A stretch of DNA of 64,000 nt. Source: Vibrio fluminensis. Lineage in GTDB: Bacteria; Pseudomonadota; Gammaproteobacteria; Enterobacterales; Vibrionaceae. The notes below the pieces were generated by a model that worked only from the letters and a program-made list of their open reading frames with translations, was not told where the DNA came from and made no database searches. How positions within the stretch are numbered: the first letter of the stretch is position 1; each line of letters starts with the position of its first letter. Positions 9,155 through 18,729 of this stretch are shown one piece after another. The stretch is taken from assembly GCF_015278125.1 (NCBI RefSeq), contig NZ_JADILO010000016.1:26449-90448 (forward strand). The letters are read 5' to 3'. The position numbers and the translations under genes are program-made.

Positions 9155-10822
9155 ATGAGTGAAGCTGAAGCTCGTCCATCGAATTTTATTCGCCAAATCA
9201 TTGATAAAGATTTAGCCGATGGAACACACACAAGCGTGCATACTCGTTTTCCGCCAGAGCCAAACGGCTACTTGCATATCGGTCACGCTAAGTCAATTTG
9301 CCTAAACTTTGGTATTGCTCAGGACTATCAGGGTAAGTGTAACTTACGTTTTGACGACACTAACCCAGAAAAAGAAGACGTAGAATACGTTGAGTCAATT
9401 AAGAATGATGTGTCTTGGTTAGGCTTCGAGTGGGATGGTGAAGTTTGTTACTCATCAAACTACTTTGATAAGCTTTACGAGTACGCCGTGGAATTAATTA
9501 ATAAAGGCTTAGCGTATGTTGAAGAGCTAAGTCCTGAGCAGATCCGCGAGTACCGTGGCACACTTACTCAACCAGGTAAGCCAAGCCCATACCGTGACCG
9601 CAGCGTAGAAGAAAACCTAGCGCTATTTGAAAAAATGCGTGATGGTGGTTTTGAAGAAGGTAAAGCGTGCCTTCGTGCGAAGATCGACATGGCATCATCG
9701 TTCATCGTGATGCGCGATCCAGTGCTATACCGCGTACGTTTTGCTTCTCACCATCAAACAGGTGACAAGTGGTGCATTTACCCAATGTACGACTTCACAC
9801 ACTGTATTTCGGATGCATTAGAGGGCATTACGCACTCTATCTGTACGCTTGAGTTCCAAGACAACCGTCGTCTATACGACTGGGTGCTAGATAACATTAC
9901 TATCGACTGCCAACCACGTCAGTACGAGTTTAGCCGTCTAAACCTAGAATACACGGTAATGTCTAAGCGTAAGCTAAACCAACTAGTGACTGAGAAATTG
10001 GTTAACGGTTGGGATGACCCACGTATGCCAACGATCTCAGGTCTACGCCGTCGTGGTTTCACGCCTGCGGCTATCCGTGAGTTCTGTAAGCGTATCGGTG
10101 TGACTAAGCAAGACAACATGATCGAAATGAGCTCTCTAGAGTCTTGTATTCGTGATGACCTAAACGAAAACGCGCCACGTGCGATGGCGGTACTTGATCC
10201 TGTGAAAATTGTGATTGAGAACTTCGAAGAAGGCAAAGTTGAAACGCTAACTGTTGCTAACCACCCGAATAAACCTGAAATGGGTGAGCGCGAAGTACCA
10301 TTTACTCGTGAAGTATGGATCGAGCGTGAAGACTTCCGTGAAGAAGGCAACAAAAAATACAAGCGTCTAGTGCTAGGTAAAGAAGTTCGCCTGCGTGGTG
10401 CTTACGTGATCAAAGCTGAGCGTATCGAGAAAGATGCTGAAGGTAATATCACAACTATCTTCTGTAGCTACGATGCTGAGACGCTAGGTAAGAACCCAGC
10501 AGACGGCCGTAAAGTAAAAGGCGTTATTCACTGGGTATCTGCAGATCAAGGTCTACCCGCTGAAATTCGTCTATACGATCGTCTATTTACTGTACCTAAC
10601 CCAGCAGCAGCAGATAACTTTGCGGAGACAATCAATCCAGATTCACTGGTTGTATTGAACGGTTTTGTTGAGCCAAGCCTAGCTTCTGCGGAAGTAGAGA
10701 AAGGTTATCAATTTGAGCGCATGGGTTACTTCTGCGCAGACGCAAAAGAATCTTCAGTGGACAAGCTAGTATTTAACCGTACTGTAGGTCTACGTGATAC
10801 TTGGGCTAAAATTGAAGCTTAA
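9155..10822 (+). CDS. glnS: Glutaminyl-tRNA synthetase
   Basis: 555 residues, class I synthetase that charges tRNA-Gln in the cytoplasm. The [15 protein letters not shown] segment holds the HIGH signature at about 41-44. VMSKRKL near residue 270 is the KMSKS-equivalent loop, and the C-terminal beta-barrel anticodon domain is complete. The gene keeps the E. coli position downstream of nagE. It has its own terminator, and the unusual hairpin before its start (9083-9122) may affect expression. No sequence anomaly was seen. Confidence 0.97.
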   Translation: MSEAEARPSNFIRQIIDKDLADGTHTSVHTRFPPEPNGYLHIGHAKSICLNFGIAQDYQGKCNLRFDDTNPEKEDVEYVESIKNDVSWLGFEWDGEVCYSSNYFDKLYEYAVELINKGLAYVEELSPEQIREYRGTLTQPGKPSPYRDRSVEENLALFEKMRDGGFEEGKACLRAKIDMASSFIVMRDPVLYRVRFASHHQTGDKWCIYPMYDFTHCISDALEGITHSICTLEFQDNRRLYDWVLDNITIDCQPRQYEFSRLNLEYTVMSKRKLNQLVTEKLVNGWDDPRMPTISGLRRRGFTPAAIREFCKRIGVTKQDNMIEMSSLESCIRDDLNENAPRAMAVLDPVKIVIENFEEGKVETLTVANHPNKPEMGEREVPFTREVWIEREDFREEGNKKYKRLVLGKEVRLRGAYVIKAERIEKDAEGNITTIFCSYDAETLGKNPADGRKVKGVIHWVSADQGLPAEIRLYDRLFTVPNPAAADNFAETINPDSLVVLNGFVEPSLASAEVEKGYQFERMGYFCADAKESSVDKLVFNRTVGLRDTWAKIEA

Positions 10823-10843
10823 TAAGTTCTGATTGAGAATAGT

Positions 10844-10874
10844 AAAATGCCAGTCTAAAGACTGGCATTTTTTT
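10844..10874 (+). terminator. Rho-independent terminator of glnS
   Basis: AATGCCAGTC-TAAA-GACTGGCATT followed by a T run, 22 bp after the glnS stop. Confidence 0.92.
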
Positions 10875-10894
10875 GTTCGTAATTTAGTAGTAAT

Positions 10895-10922
10895 AAAAAA
10901 GCGCCCTTGAGGCGCTTTTTTA
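10895..10922. terminator. Bidirectional terminator between glnS and fur
   Basis: AAAAAGCGCC-CTTGA-GGCGCTTTTTT has A and T runs on both flanks. It can serve the minus-strand fur gene, whose stop lies 8 bp away, and back up the glnS terminator. Confidence 0.85.
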
Positions 10923-10929
10923 TCGAAGA

Positions 10930-11379
10930 TTACTTCTTCGCTTTGTGTGCGTCAGGGTTATCTTTGCACGTGCCATCACCACATTTACCATATAGGTATA
11001 GGCTGTGGTTGGTAAGAGTCACATTGTACTTCGCTGCGATCTCACGTTGGCGCTCTTCGATAACGCTGTCTGAAAACTCAATTACTTCACCACAGTCAAG
11101 ACACACTAGGTGGTCATGGTGATGTTGGGTAGATAGTTCAAATACTGACTTGCCACCTTCAAAGTGGTGGCGAGTTACAATACCTGCATCATCAAATTGG
11201 TTTAAAACGCGATAAACTGTCGCCAGGCCAATCTCTTCACCTAGATCGATCAGTTTTTTGTACAAATCCTCAGCACTGATGTGTTGGCAGTCAGGTTGCT
11301 GTAGTACTTCTAAAATCTTCAGTCTTGGTAGCGTTACCTTAAGACCAGCATCCTTGAGCGCTTGGTTATTGTCTGACAT
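10930..11379 (-). CDS. fur: Ferric uptake regulator
   Basis: 149 residues from the ATG at 11379. The longer open frame to 11433 adds 18 residues unlike Fur, so the start MSDNNQALKDAGLKVTLPRL is preferred. An N-terminal winged helix (about 1-82) is followed by the dimerisation and metal domain with HHHDH at 86-90 and C93/C96 in LVCLDCGEV, plus a second CxxxxC near the C-terminus. Fur represses iron-uptake genes when loaded with Fe2+. It lies next to fldA, as in E. coli, but here a DUF4442 gene on the opposite strand separates the two. Confidence 0.97.
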   Translation of the reverse strand: MSDNNQALKDAGLKVTLPRLKILEVLQQPDCQHISAEDLYKKLIDLGEEIGLATVYRVLNQFDDAGIVTRHHFEGGKSVFELSTQHHHDHLVCLDCGEVIEFSDSVIEERQREIAAKYNVTLTNHSLYLYGKCGDGTCKDNPDAHKAKK

Positions 11380-11580
11380 ATACTTTCCCGTTGATGATCT
11401 GCAGTGTTTAACAGAATTCAATATTCCTACCATTATAGGGCAGGTTACCTTAACAATAAACCACGAAGTTCAAGGGGTTACTTATATTTTTGCTAAAGTT
11501 GTGTGGTGTCACGGATAAAACTGGTCTGATTAGTTACAATTCATTAACTTAATCAATATTGAGCATGGATGCTTTTCGTA

Positions 11581-12078
11581 ATGAGTTCTTTATTTTCAAA
11601 GGTTTATAAACCGGGCTTTGTAAAGTTTGCCTTGAATTCTTGGCCGCCTTTTTGGGGCTGTGGGATAAAAATTGTTGCAATTAGTGCGGATTTTCGTCAG
11701 GTAAAGGTTAGGTTGAAGTTGCGCTGGTGGAATAAAAATGCCAATCGTACGCAGTATGGAGGCAGCATATTTTCTCTCACCGATCCTATTTATGCATTGA
11801 TGTTAATGGGTATTTTAGGTGAGGAATATTACGTGTGGGATAAAGAGGCGAGCATTAATTTTATTAAGCCGGGTAAAGGGGATTTGTATGCTGATTTTGA
11901 GTTGCATGCTTCCCAGTTAGATGAAATTTACCAACACACGGCGTTGGGAGAGAAGATTTTTCCAGAGTTTATTGTGCATGTTAAAGATGAACAAGGCGAA
12001 GTTGTTGCTGAGGTTCAGCGTAAACTCTATGTGCGTAAGAAGCCTAAGTACCGTGAGGCAGTTGAGTCTCAAGCGTGA
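11581..12078 (+). CDS. DUF4442 hotdog-fold protein (putative thioesterase-like)
   Basis: About 165 residues starting MSSLFSKVYKPGFVKFALN; an ATG 12 bp upstream (11569) is in frame and possible, and neither has a strong ribosome-binding site. The sequence NSWPPFWGCGIKIVAISADF and the later GGSIFSLTDPIYALMLMGILG fit the DUF4442 branch of the hotdog-fold thioesterases, where an Asp in a SLTDP-like segment is characteristic. No substrate can be assigned. It is a single gene between fur and fldA, on the opposite strand to both. Confidence is good for the family and low for any catalytic role. Confidence 0.75.
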   Translation: MSSLFSKVYKPGFVKFALNSWPPFWGCGIKIVAISADFRQVKVRLKLRWWNKNANRTQYGGSIFSLTDPIYALMLMGILGEEYYVWDKEASINFIKPGKGDLYADFELHASQLDEIYQHTALGEKIFPEFIVHVKDEQGEVVAEVQRKLYVRKKPKYREAVESQA

Positions 12079-12130
12079 TCCCAAATACTCTCAATGGCTG
12101 GGGCCATGCATGACTTTACTCTGCTCTAAA

Positions 12131-12162
12131 ACAAAAAAACCTCCCAAGAGGAGGTTTTTATT
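12131..12162. terminator. Bidirectional terminator between the DUF4442 gene and fldA
   Basis: AACCTCC-CAAGA-GGAGGTT has A and T runs on its two sides. It sits between convergent genes and can serve both. Confidence 0.85.
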
Positions 12163-12173
12163 AGATTTGACGA

Positions 12174-12707
12174 TTAGCCTTCTAGTTCAGCTAGGCACAT
12201 CTCATCGTAAATCTGCTTACACCAGTTAGTTACGCGCTCGTCAGTCAGCTCTGGTTGACGATCTTCGTCAATACACAGACCAACGAATAGGCTGTCGTCG
12301 CCTTCGACTAGTGCTTTAGATGCTTCAAATTCGTAGCTTTCAGTAGACGTGTTACCAAGGATAGTACCGCCTTTTGACTCAACGATGTCACGTACTGTGC
12401 CCATTGCATCACAGAAGTACTCTGCGTAGTCTTCTTGGTCACCACAACCGAAGATAGCAACAAGCTTAGTCGAGAAGTCGATTTGCTCAAGTTCAGGGAA
12501 GAAGTCATCCCAATCACACTGCGCTTCACCGTAATACCAAGTTGGGATACCTAGAAGCAAAAGATCGAAATTATCGATGTCTTCTTTGCTGCTTTTCGCA
12601 ATGTCTTGAACGTTAACTAGTTGCTTGCCTAGTTGTTTTTGAATCATCTTTGCAACAGCTTCAGTGTTACCTGTGTCGCTACCAAAGAAGATACCTACAC
12701 TTGCCAT
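12174..12707 (-). CDS. fldA: Flavodoxin 1
   Basis: 177 residues, a long-chain flavodoxin. It carries electrons on FMN to enzymes such as ribonucleotide reductase activase, biotin synthase or IspG/H. The FMN phosphate-binding loop GSDTGNTEAVA lies at about 9-19, and the isoalloxazine-flanking segments (IPTWYYGEAQCDWDDF and GCGDQEDYAEYFCDAMG) are intact. The gene lies downstream of a DUF2788 gene on the same strand with a 49-bp gap. Adjacency to fur is ancestral and fits control by iron status. Confidence 0.96.
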   Translation of the reverse strand: MASVGIFFGSDTGNTEAVAKMIQKQLGKQLVNVQDIAKSSKEDIDNFDLLLLGIPTWYYGEAQCDWDDFFPELEQIDFSTKLVAIFGCGDQEDYAEYFCDAMGTVRDIVESKGGTILGNTSTESYEFEASKALVEGDDSLFVGLCIDEDRQPELTDERVTNWCKQIYDEMCLAELEG

Positions 12708-12756
12708 AGATTCGTTACCTTTAAAATTGTCTACTTACTAGCATCAAAAAAGTGGA

Positions 12757-12978
12757 TTAGCCTAAACCGCTGCCTTCCCAACTGAGCTGGATAAGTCCTT
12801 TCGCGACAAAACCGGCACAGCCTAGAAATAGCACCAACCATACAATTCTACGACCGAATGCTGGAACATTACCTGCGTGAAGTACATCTTTAATTGCCAT
12901 ACCAATTAGAAAAAAAATCGAGGCAAATAATAGATCGAGACCAATAGACTCAAGCATGTTCATGTAGTCGTAAAGCAT
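12757..12978 (-). CDS. DUF2788 small inner-membrane protein
   Basis: 73 residues with two hydrophobic segments (about 12-30 and 46-63), separated by a short polar stretch KDVLHAGNVPAFGRR. The family is conserved beside fldA in Vibrio but has no known function. It lies between ybfF and fldA on the same strand and is probably co-transcribed with fldA. In E. coli the equivalent slot holds ybfE, an unrelated small gene, so I give no symbol. Confidence 0.75.
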   Translation of the reverse strand: MLYDYMNMLESIGLDLLFASIFFLIGMAIKDVLHAGNVPAFGRRIVWLVLFLGCAGFVAKGLIQLSWEGSGLG

Positions 12979-13062
12979 GATATCCCTTTATGCTAATTTA
13001 CTTGCGCTGCACTATACCACTGTTATAACGCAAAGTTAATGTGGAAGCTTCTCACTTTACGT

Positions 13063-13827
13063 TTATCCGATAAATTTACGAATTATCCTGATAACTTCTT
13101 CTGGCTTTTCTGCGTGTAACCAGTGTCCAGTATTAGCAATGATATGGGCTTTTGCTTGGTTAAATTGCGCTTTTATAAGTGCTTGATGTTCCGCACGCAA
13201 GTAATCAGATTCCGCACCTTTGATAAACATAGTAGGTGTATTTATAGGAGTAATTGGCTCCCAACTCATGATGTTTTGGTAGTTATTAAACAGATTGTTG
13301 ACGTTAAATCGCCAGGCCAAATGTTCATCATTTTTGTATAGCGACTTGCTTAAGAACTGTCTGACCCCTTCGATCTCAATATGCTGCGCTAGAATATCTA
13401 ACGCTTGTTTACGTGTGGTTGGTTTCGCAGTTTCTACCGCTTGCAGCCCCGCAAACACATTGTCGTGGCGATTCTCAGTATAATGAACAGGCGCCATATC
13501 GAGCACGATTAGTTTTTCTATCGTAGATTGAAGTTGTTCAGCCGCCTTCATTGCCACTTTGCCACCCATTGAGTGGCCAATTAAGGTAAATTGCTCGAGA
13601 TTAAGATGTTGGATAAGTCGACAAACATCTTCGGCTTGAGCTTGATAGTTGTGGAGCTCAGAATGAAATGAAAGCCCGTGATTGCGAAGATCAATGCTAA
13701 GCACTTGATGATCTTGCTTTAAATTGCGAGCGAGTAGACCTAGATTATCGAGATTGCCAAATAATCCGTGGATCAAGACTATGGTGTGACCCTCACCTTC
13801 GAGTTTGTAGTTGAGCAGTTGTGACAT
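13063..13827 (-). CDS. ybfF: Alpha/beta-hydrolase esterase YbfF
   Basis: 254 residues. It has the hydrolase fold with the oxyanion-hole segment LIHGLFGNLDN (about 18-28), the nucleophile elbow GHSMGG with Ser86, and the catalytic His in NTGHWLHAEKPEE near the C-terminus. YbfF is a cytoplasmic esterase active on short acyl esters and palmitoyl-CoA-like substrates in E. coli. The gene diverges from seqA by 93 bp, as in E. coli. The true substrate is unknown. Confidence 0.93.
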   Translation of the reverse strand: MSQLLNYKLEGEGHTIVLIHGLFGNLDNLGLLARNLKQDHQVLSIDLRNHGLSFHSELHNYQAQAEDVCRLIQHLNLEQFTLIGHSMGGKVAMKAAEQLQSTIEKLIVLDMAPVHYTENRHDNVFAGLQAVETAKPTTRKQALDILAQHIEIEGVRQFLSKSLYKNDEHLAWRFNVNNLFNNYQNIMSWEPITPINTPTMFIKGAESDYLRAEHQALIKAQFNQAKAHIIANTGHWLHAEKPEEVIRIIRKFIG

Positions 13828-13920
13828 TTTATCTTATTCGTGACTGGTTTAACGTAGAGTCTGAGAGAAGATCTCGCTATAATCGCCACAGAGTTTAAAC
13901 ATAGAGATTGTGAAAAGCGA

Positions 13921-14460
13921 ATGAAAACAATTGAGGTAGATGAAGATCTATACCGTTATATCGCAAGTCAAACCCAACACATTGGTGAGAGTGCTTCGGA
14001 TATTTTGCGCCGTTTATTGAATGTTGATGGAGATACTCCGGTTGAGGCTCCACAATTCGTGAAGGCTGCGCAAGGTCTGGTTGTTAGCAAAGATGCAGTA
14101 AAAGATGTGCAGGTGGATTGCGTAAAAGAAATGCGCTCACTGTTGATCTCTGATGAATTTGCCGGTCTTAAGAAAGCGATCGATCGCTTTATGATGGTAT
14201 TGTCTACTTTACATCGTCTCGATCCTGAGAGCTTCTCTGAAGCCACTCAAGTAAAAGGCCGTAAACGTGTTTATTTTGCCGATAATGAGCAAACACTGCT
14301 TGCTAATGGTAATACGACTAAACCAAAAGCTATCCCAGCATCCCCATTCTGGGTAATTACAAATAACAATACTAGTCGTAAGAGACAGATGGTAGAGCAG
14401 CTTATGTCACGTATGAGCTTCCCTGCCGATTTGATTGAGAAAGTGGCTAACTCAATCTAA
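13921..14460 (+). CDS. seqA: SeqA, negative modulator of replication initiation
   Basis: 179 residues, typical length. The N-terminal oligomerisation helices MKTIEVDEDLYRYIASQTQH are joined by a flexible linker (about 36-65) to the C-terminal domain that binds hemimethylated GATC pairs, including the NNNTSRKRQMVEQLM segment. SeqA sequesters newly replicated oriC and organises the DNA behind forks. Its presence implies a Dam-methylating gamma-proteobacterium. It sits immediately upstream of pgm with a strong terminator between, the E. coli order. Confidence 0.97.
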   Translation: MKTIEVDEDLYRYIASQTQHIGESASDILRRLLNVDGDTPVEAPQFVKAAQGLVVSKDAVKDVQVDCVKEMRSLLISDEFAGLKKAIDRFMMVLSTLHRLDPESFSEATQVKGRKRVYFADNEQTLLANGNTTKPKAIPASPFWVITNNNTSRKRQMVEQLMSRMSFPADLIEKVANSI

Positions 14461-14474
14461 CACTCATAATTAAT

Positions 14475-14512
14475 AGCCTCATAATTCGAAAAGAGTTATG
14501 AGGCTTTTTTTT
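14475..14512 (+). terminator. Rho-independent terminator of seqA
   Basis: AGCCTCATAA and TTATGAGGCT form a perfect 10-bp stem with an 11-nt loop and a T8 tail. Readthrough would enter pgm, whose ATG lies 46 bp further on. Confidence 0.92.
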
Positions 14513-14557
14513 AGCTTGTTTATTTCGAAAACTTGTTTATTTAGAAAGGATGTCAAA

Positions 14558-16204
14558 ATGGCTATGCACCCACGAGCTGGACAAAAAGCTCAGCAACAGG
14601 ACTTGCACAATATCCCTGCGTTGGTTTCCAATTACTTCTTGTTACAACCAGATCCTGCAAACTCTGCGCATAAAGTAGAATTTGGTACATCAGGTCACCG
14701 TGGCACGGCGGACAAATCAACGTTCAATGAGAATCATATTTTAGCGATAGCTCAAGCGATCGCTGAAGTGCGCGCAGAACAGGGTACGACTGGCCCACTG
14801 TTTGTGGGAAAAGATACCCATGCACTTTCTGAGCCGGCTTTTTCTAGTGTGTTGGAAGTGTTAATTGCAAATGGTATCGAGGTTATTGCCCAGCAAGACA
14901 ATGGCTATACACCCACTCCTGGTGTTTCGCATGCGATTTTGACGTACAACCTAATTAATACAAGTAAAGCTGATGGTATTGTTATCACTCCATCGCACAA
15001 TCCTCCTCAAGATGGCGGTATCAAATATAATCCGACTCATGGTGGACCTGCTGAAGATGCATTGACCAAAGCGATTGAAAACCGTGCAAATGCTCTGATT
15101 GCAGAAGATCTGCAAGGTGTTAAACGTATGCCATTGGCAGAAGCGAAAGCATCACCGCTGTTTAAGCAAGTGGATTTGGTTAAACCGTATATCGATGATC
15201 TAGTGAATGTTATCGATATGGAAGCGATTCAAAAAGCCAACCTGAAAATTGGTGTTGATCCGTTGGGTGGTAGTGGTATCGATTACTGGCGTCAAATCGC
15301 TCAGGCGTATGACCTAGATTTAACATTAGTGAGTGAATCGATCGATCCAAGCTTCCAGTTTATGTCATTAGACAAAGATGGCGTTGTACGTATGGATTGT
15401 TCTTCGCCATACGCAATGGCTGGTCTGCTAGCACTTAAGGACGAGTATGACTTGGCATTTGGTAATGACCCAGATTACGACCGTCATGGTATCGTCACGC
15501 CAAAAGGCCTAATGAATCCAAACCATTTCTTGGCTGTGTGTATTGATTATCTATACCGCCACCGTAAGGATTGGGGTCAAGACGTTGCCGTGGGTAAAAC
15601 TCTGGTTTCGAGTGCACTGATCGATCGCGTTGTTGCTGACCTAGGCCGAGAACTGTGTGAAGTGCCAGTTGGTTTTAAATGGTTTGTTGATGGGCTTTAC
15701 ACGGGCAAATTCGGTTTTGGCGGTGAAGAGAGTGCGGGTGCGTCTTTCTTACGTAAAGATGGCACGCCGTGGTCAACCGATAAAGATGGCATCTTGCTAT
15801 GTTTACTTGCGGCTGAAATTACCGCGGTAACGGGTAAGAACCCACAAGACTACTATGAAGAGCTGGCAGCTAAGCATGGTGAATCTCAATACAACCGTAT
15901 TCAAGCGGTAGCTAATGGCCCGCAGAAAGATGTGTTGAAGAAACTGAGTCCAGAGATGGTATCAGCAGAAACACTAGCGGGTGATGTTATTACTGCTCGT
16001 CTAACGCACGCTCCAGGCAATGGCGCAGCGATTGGCGGTCTAAAAGTAACTACGGCGAACGGTTGGTTCGCGGCACGCCCGTCTGGCACAGAAGACATCT
16101 ACAAGATCTACTGCGAAAGCTTCAAAGGCGCTGAGCATCTCAAGCAGATCGAAGCGGAAGCGCAAGAGATCGTAAACCAAGTATTTAAAGACGCTGGTTT
16201 ATAA
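14558..16204 (+). CDS. pgm: Phosphoglucomutase (alpha-D-glucose phosphate-specific)
   Basis: 548 residues from ATG at 14558, chosen because AAAGGA lies 8 bp upstream and [16 protein letters not shown] is the usual Pgm start; the upstream extension overlaps the seqA terminator. It interconverts glucose-1-P and glucose-6-P. The phosphoserine loop is ITPSHNPPQ with Ser146; the metal loop is [10 protein letters not shown]; the sugar-specificity loop GGEESAGAS and the phosphate loop [10 protein letters not shown] are intact. It lies next to seqA as in E. coli and is followed by a terminator. Confidence 0.97.
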   Translation: MAMHPRAGQKAQQQDLHNIPALVSNYFLLQPDPANSAHKVEFGTSGHRGTADKSTFNENHILAIAQAIAEVRAEQGTTGPLFVGKDTHALSEPAFSSVLEVLIANGIEVIAQQDNGYTPTPGVSHAILTYNLINTSKADGIVITPSHNPPQDGGIKYNPTHGGPAEDALTKAIENRANALIAEDLQGVKRMPLAEAKASPLFKQVDLVKPYIDDLVNVIDMEAIQKANLKIGVDPLGGSGIDYWRQIAQAYDLDLTLVSESIDPSFQFMSLDKDGVVRMDCSSPYAMAGLLALKDEYDLAFGNDPDYDRHGIVTPKGLMNPNHFLAVCIDYLYRHRKDWGQDVAVGKTLVSSALIDRVVADLGRELCEVPVGFKWFVDGLYTGKFGFGGEESAGASFLRKDGTPWSTDKDGILLCLLAAEITAVTGKNPQDYYEELAAKHGESQYNRIQAVANGPQKDVLKKLSPEMVSAETLAGDVITARLTHAPGNGAAIGGLKVTTANGWFAARPSGTEDIYKIYCESFKGAEHLKQIEAEAQEIVNQVFKDAGL

Positions 16205-16228
16205 ACTTAAGCTAAGCATTGATTGAGA

Positions 16229-16257
16229 AGAGCTGACGAAAGTCGGCTCTTTTTTTT
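16229..16257 (+). terminator. Rho-independent terminator of pgm
   Basis: AGAGCTGAC-GAAA-GTCGGCTCT forms a stem with a GNRA-type loop and a T8 tail, 25 bp past the pgm stop. Confidence 0.9.
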
Positions 16258-16506
16258 GGAAGCGGAATACGGAGTTGGGAAGATGGAACGTTCGGCTTTG
16301 CCTCACTTACGGAAAATAACAACGTTCAATTTTTTCAAGTAGTCATTCTATAGGGCGAAATATTAAACTTTGTCATTCCGTAGAGCGCATTAGCGCGAGT
16401 AGGGAATCTTGCTCTTCAGTTGGTTTTATGCGGCGTAGCCCTGAGCCCCCTGTTCTGCTTTTCCGTAGCTCGCGTTCCGTGAGCGCAGCGTTCCGTTTTC
16501 CGTAAG
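16258..16506. repeat. Repeat-rich gap between pgm and the DUF1853 gene
   Basis: This stretch has no gene. It contains a truncated copy of the dispersed GTCATTCC repeat near 16372-16412 (a GTCATTCC left end, then GCGCATTAGCGCGAGTAGGG and AATCTTGCTC) and degenerate short motifs of the GGAACG/CGTTCCG type (16430-16520) related to the tandem array at 18132. The CGTTCCG-type sequence runs into the last codons of the DUF1853 gene. Confidence 0.65.
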
Positions 16507-17265
16507 CTATGCGTTCCGCCCCGGCCACACATCTGGCACCACAAACCAAAACTGTCCGCTTTCAGTTTGAGCGTGAATAAATCGCTCAGGGTTGGGCTCT
16601 ACGATTGTGGCATTGAGCTCTTTTCCCGTTGCCCAGCGGATTTTCGGCAGTTCATACAGTGTTTCTTGTATTTGATGGGCTTGAGAGTAATGGCACCAGT
16701 GGCCGCTAATTTGTGAGGAATTAAGAGGATACTCCAAGCAGTGAGTTGGGGTGGGTTCGGAATTAAATGGATTAATATAGAGCCTGCCTTGCATGAGCAA
16801 GTGGTGAGTCGCCACTTCTAATTCTGGGTGTTGCTGTTGAAATTGTGAGGTATTGGACATGGCCAACTGATGGGTGAGCATGCGTGGTAGTTTTGTCTCC
16901 AACTGATCGTGGGCGTTAGGACCAAACCAGTTGCCGTTGTGCAATAGGTAGAATTTTATCGCGACTTCCCAATGTTCATTTCTTTGTTCTTGTCTATTGC
17001 GCACGATGAGATCGATGGCGCCTAACGTGCGCCCTTGTTCAGAGAGTTGGATCTCTTCTGCTAGCACTTGATAGTTGGGGCTGTTGACAAAAGCTTGAGT
17101 ACATAGGTGTTGATAGATAAAACCGAGCCGACGGTTGCCATTGTATACCGCGTTATTGGCCAGAGGGCTTGGGTTTAAGGTGCGTAAATCGCAGAAAATA
17201 TCATGGGGCTCGATAAGGTTTTGGCTGGTGGTTATCCATTGATAAAACTCGTCCAAGGCACTCAT
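16507..17265 (-). CDS. DUF1853 family protein
   Basis: 252 residues. I recognise DUF1853 from the segments RRLGFIYQHLCTQAF, GAIDLIVRN and WEVAIKFYLLH. The order of an acidic residue in a beta strand (IDLIV) followed by E-x3-K (EVAIK) recalls the active-site layout of PD-(D/E)xK nucleases, but this is only a resemblance. No function is known. The last few residues (WPGRNA) are encoded inside repeat-like CGTTCCG sequence, so the C-terminus may have been reshaped by repeat expansion. It diverges from the Nif3-like gene by 89 bp. Confidence 0.8.
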   Translation of the reverse strand: MSALDEFYQWITTSQNLIEPHDIFCDLRTLNPSPLANNAVYNGNRRLGFIYQHLCTQAFVNSPNYQVLAEEIQLSEQGRTLGAIDLIVRNRQEQRNEHWEVAIKFYLLHNGNWFGPNAHDQLETKLPRMLTHQLAMSNTSQFQQQHPELEVATHHLLMQGRLYINPFNSEPTPTHCLEYPLNSSQISGHWCHYSQAHQIQETLYELPKIRWATGKELNATIVEPNPERFIHAQTESGQFWFVVPDVWPGRNA

Positions 17266-17354
17266 ATCTACTCACTATTTTCTATAGGGTTTGTTTCGAC
17301 AATTGAGAATGAAGTTGTTATAACTTCGCTAAAGTCAGGATACTGGAAAGTAAG

Positions 17355-18113
17355 ATGAATAATCTACAACTTGAAAAGATACTTAACGAAAAACTCTCAC
17401 CACAATTGATTAAGGACTACAGCCCTAATGGTCTGCAAGTTGAAGGTGGCGAACAGATAAAAAAAATCGTTACAGGCGTTACCGCTTCACAAGCGCTGAT
17501 TGACAAAGCTGTCGATCTTGGCGCCGATGCTTTATTGGTTCATCACGGCTATTTTTGGAAAGGAGAGCCAGAGCCAATTCGTGGCATGAAAGGTAAACGC
17601 ATTCGCACCTTGATTAAACATGATATCAACCTGTTTGGTTATCACTTGCCTTTAGACATTCATCCTGAACTCGGTAACAACGCTGAACTGGCGCGTTTAC
17701 TTGAGATTGAAGTAGAGGGTGGATTAGAAGGACATCCTCAATCGGTCGCCATGTATGGCCGCCTAAAACAGCCTGTAACGGGCGCTGAGTTTACCGCACG
17801 TATTGATGCCATATTAAAGCGTAAGCCACTGCATATTGCTCCAGAGCGCGCAGAAAAGCTAATTGAAACGGTAGGTTGGTGTACTGGTGGTGGTCAAGAC
17901 TATATCGAGCTTGCCGCTCAACATGGTTTGGATGCATTTATTTCGGGTGAGATCTCAGAACGCACAACTTACAGTGCTCGCGAGTTGGATATTCACTACT
18001 TTGCTGCGGGGCACCATGCTACTGAACGTTATGGGATCAAAGCCCTTGGTGAGTGGTTAGCAAACGAGCATGGCTTGGATGTGACCTTTATCGATATCGA
18101 TAATCCGGTTTAA
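17355..18113 (+). CDS. Nif3-like dinuclear metal centre protein (YbgI family)
   Basis: 252 residues, as in E. coli YbgI. Metal ligands are expected in LLVHHGYFW (about 61-69), GYHLPLDIHPELGNN and the C-terminal AGHHATERYGIKAL, all present. YbgI/Nif3 proteins form hexameric toroids with two metals per subunit; a GTP cyclohydrolase I type 2-like or hydrolase role has been proposed but is not settled. It stands alone, divergent from the DUF1853 gene, and is followed by the long repeat region. Confidence 0.92.
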   Translation: MNNLQLEKILNEKLSPQLIKDYSPNGLQVEGGEQIKKIVTGVTASQALIDKAVDLGADALLVHHGYFWKGEPEPIRGMKGKRIRTLIKHDINLFGYHLPLDIHPELGNNAELARLLEIEVEGGLEGHPQSVAMYGRLKQPVTGAEFTARIDAILKRKPLHIAPERAEKLIETVGWCTGGGQDYIELAAQHGLDAFISGEISERTTYSARELDIHYFAAGHHATERYGIKALGEWLANEHGLDVTFIDIDNPV

Positions 18114-18131
18114 AGGGACGAGGAAAGGGAA

Positions 18132-18315
18132 CGGACTTCGTCCTACGGAACGCTGCGCTTCGGGAAGTGGGGGCGGACTTCGTCCTACGGAACGCTTCGC
18201 TTCGGGAAGTGGGGGCGGACTTCGTCCTACGGAACGCTTCGCTTCGGGAAGTGGGAACGGGCTTAGCCCTATGGAACGCCTCGCTTCCGGATATGGGCAG
18301 GCTTTGTCTTATCGA
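18132..18315. repeat. 42-bp tandem repeat array, about 4 copies plus a degenerate fifth
   Basis: Copies begin at 18132, 18174, 18216 and 18258 with CGGACTTCGTCCTACGGAAC (the fourth is diverged: CGGGCTTAGCCCTATGGAAC). Copies 2 and 3 are identical apart from the final bases. Each unit holds two short self-complementary pieces, GGAC-TTCG-TCC and GAAC-GCTTC-GCTTC-type. The array begins within 20 bp of the Nif3-like gene stop. A fifth, decayed unit fades into 18300-18325. No open frame of note runs through it. Confidence 0.9.
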
Positions 18316-18333
18316 GTGCTTGGCTTAAGTTTG

Positions 18334-18432
18334 TCATTCCATAGAGTGCGTTAGCACGAGTAGGGAATCTTGTTTTGTTGTGTGAAAGCGAGATCCCCAA
18401 CTCGCTCGTACCTCGCTCTTGAGGATGACAGG
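18334..18432. repeat. Dispersed palindromic GTCATTCC repeat, copy 2
   Basis: Begins GTCATTCCATAGAGTGCG and ends CTCGCTCTTGAGGATGAC. The outer arms are imperfectly complementary, the inner halves carry AGGGAATCTTG and GCGAGATCCCCAACTCG. This is the same layout as the copy at 44791-44889. The element has no coding capacity. Following sequence (18433-18556) repeats the CTTGAGGATGACA end twice and then has nothing recognisable. Confidence 0.75.
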
Positions 18433-18555
18433 GGTATGGTTATGCTCTTGAGGATGACAAATATATAAAGTGTCTCGCTCTTGAGGGGCGTAAGGTTTGA
18501 TGCTCACCCTCAATGACTAAAAATCATTGACTCAACTTGTGCTCTAAAAGACAAA

Positions 18556-18710
<155 letters not shown>

Positions 18711-18729
18711 CTTTTCTATGCTTTATCGC

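Noticed and set aside
9919..10362. A 147-codon minus-strand frame inside glnS.
   Set aside because: Arg/Ser-rich shadow of glnS; no family resemblance or ribosome-binding site.
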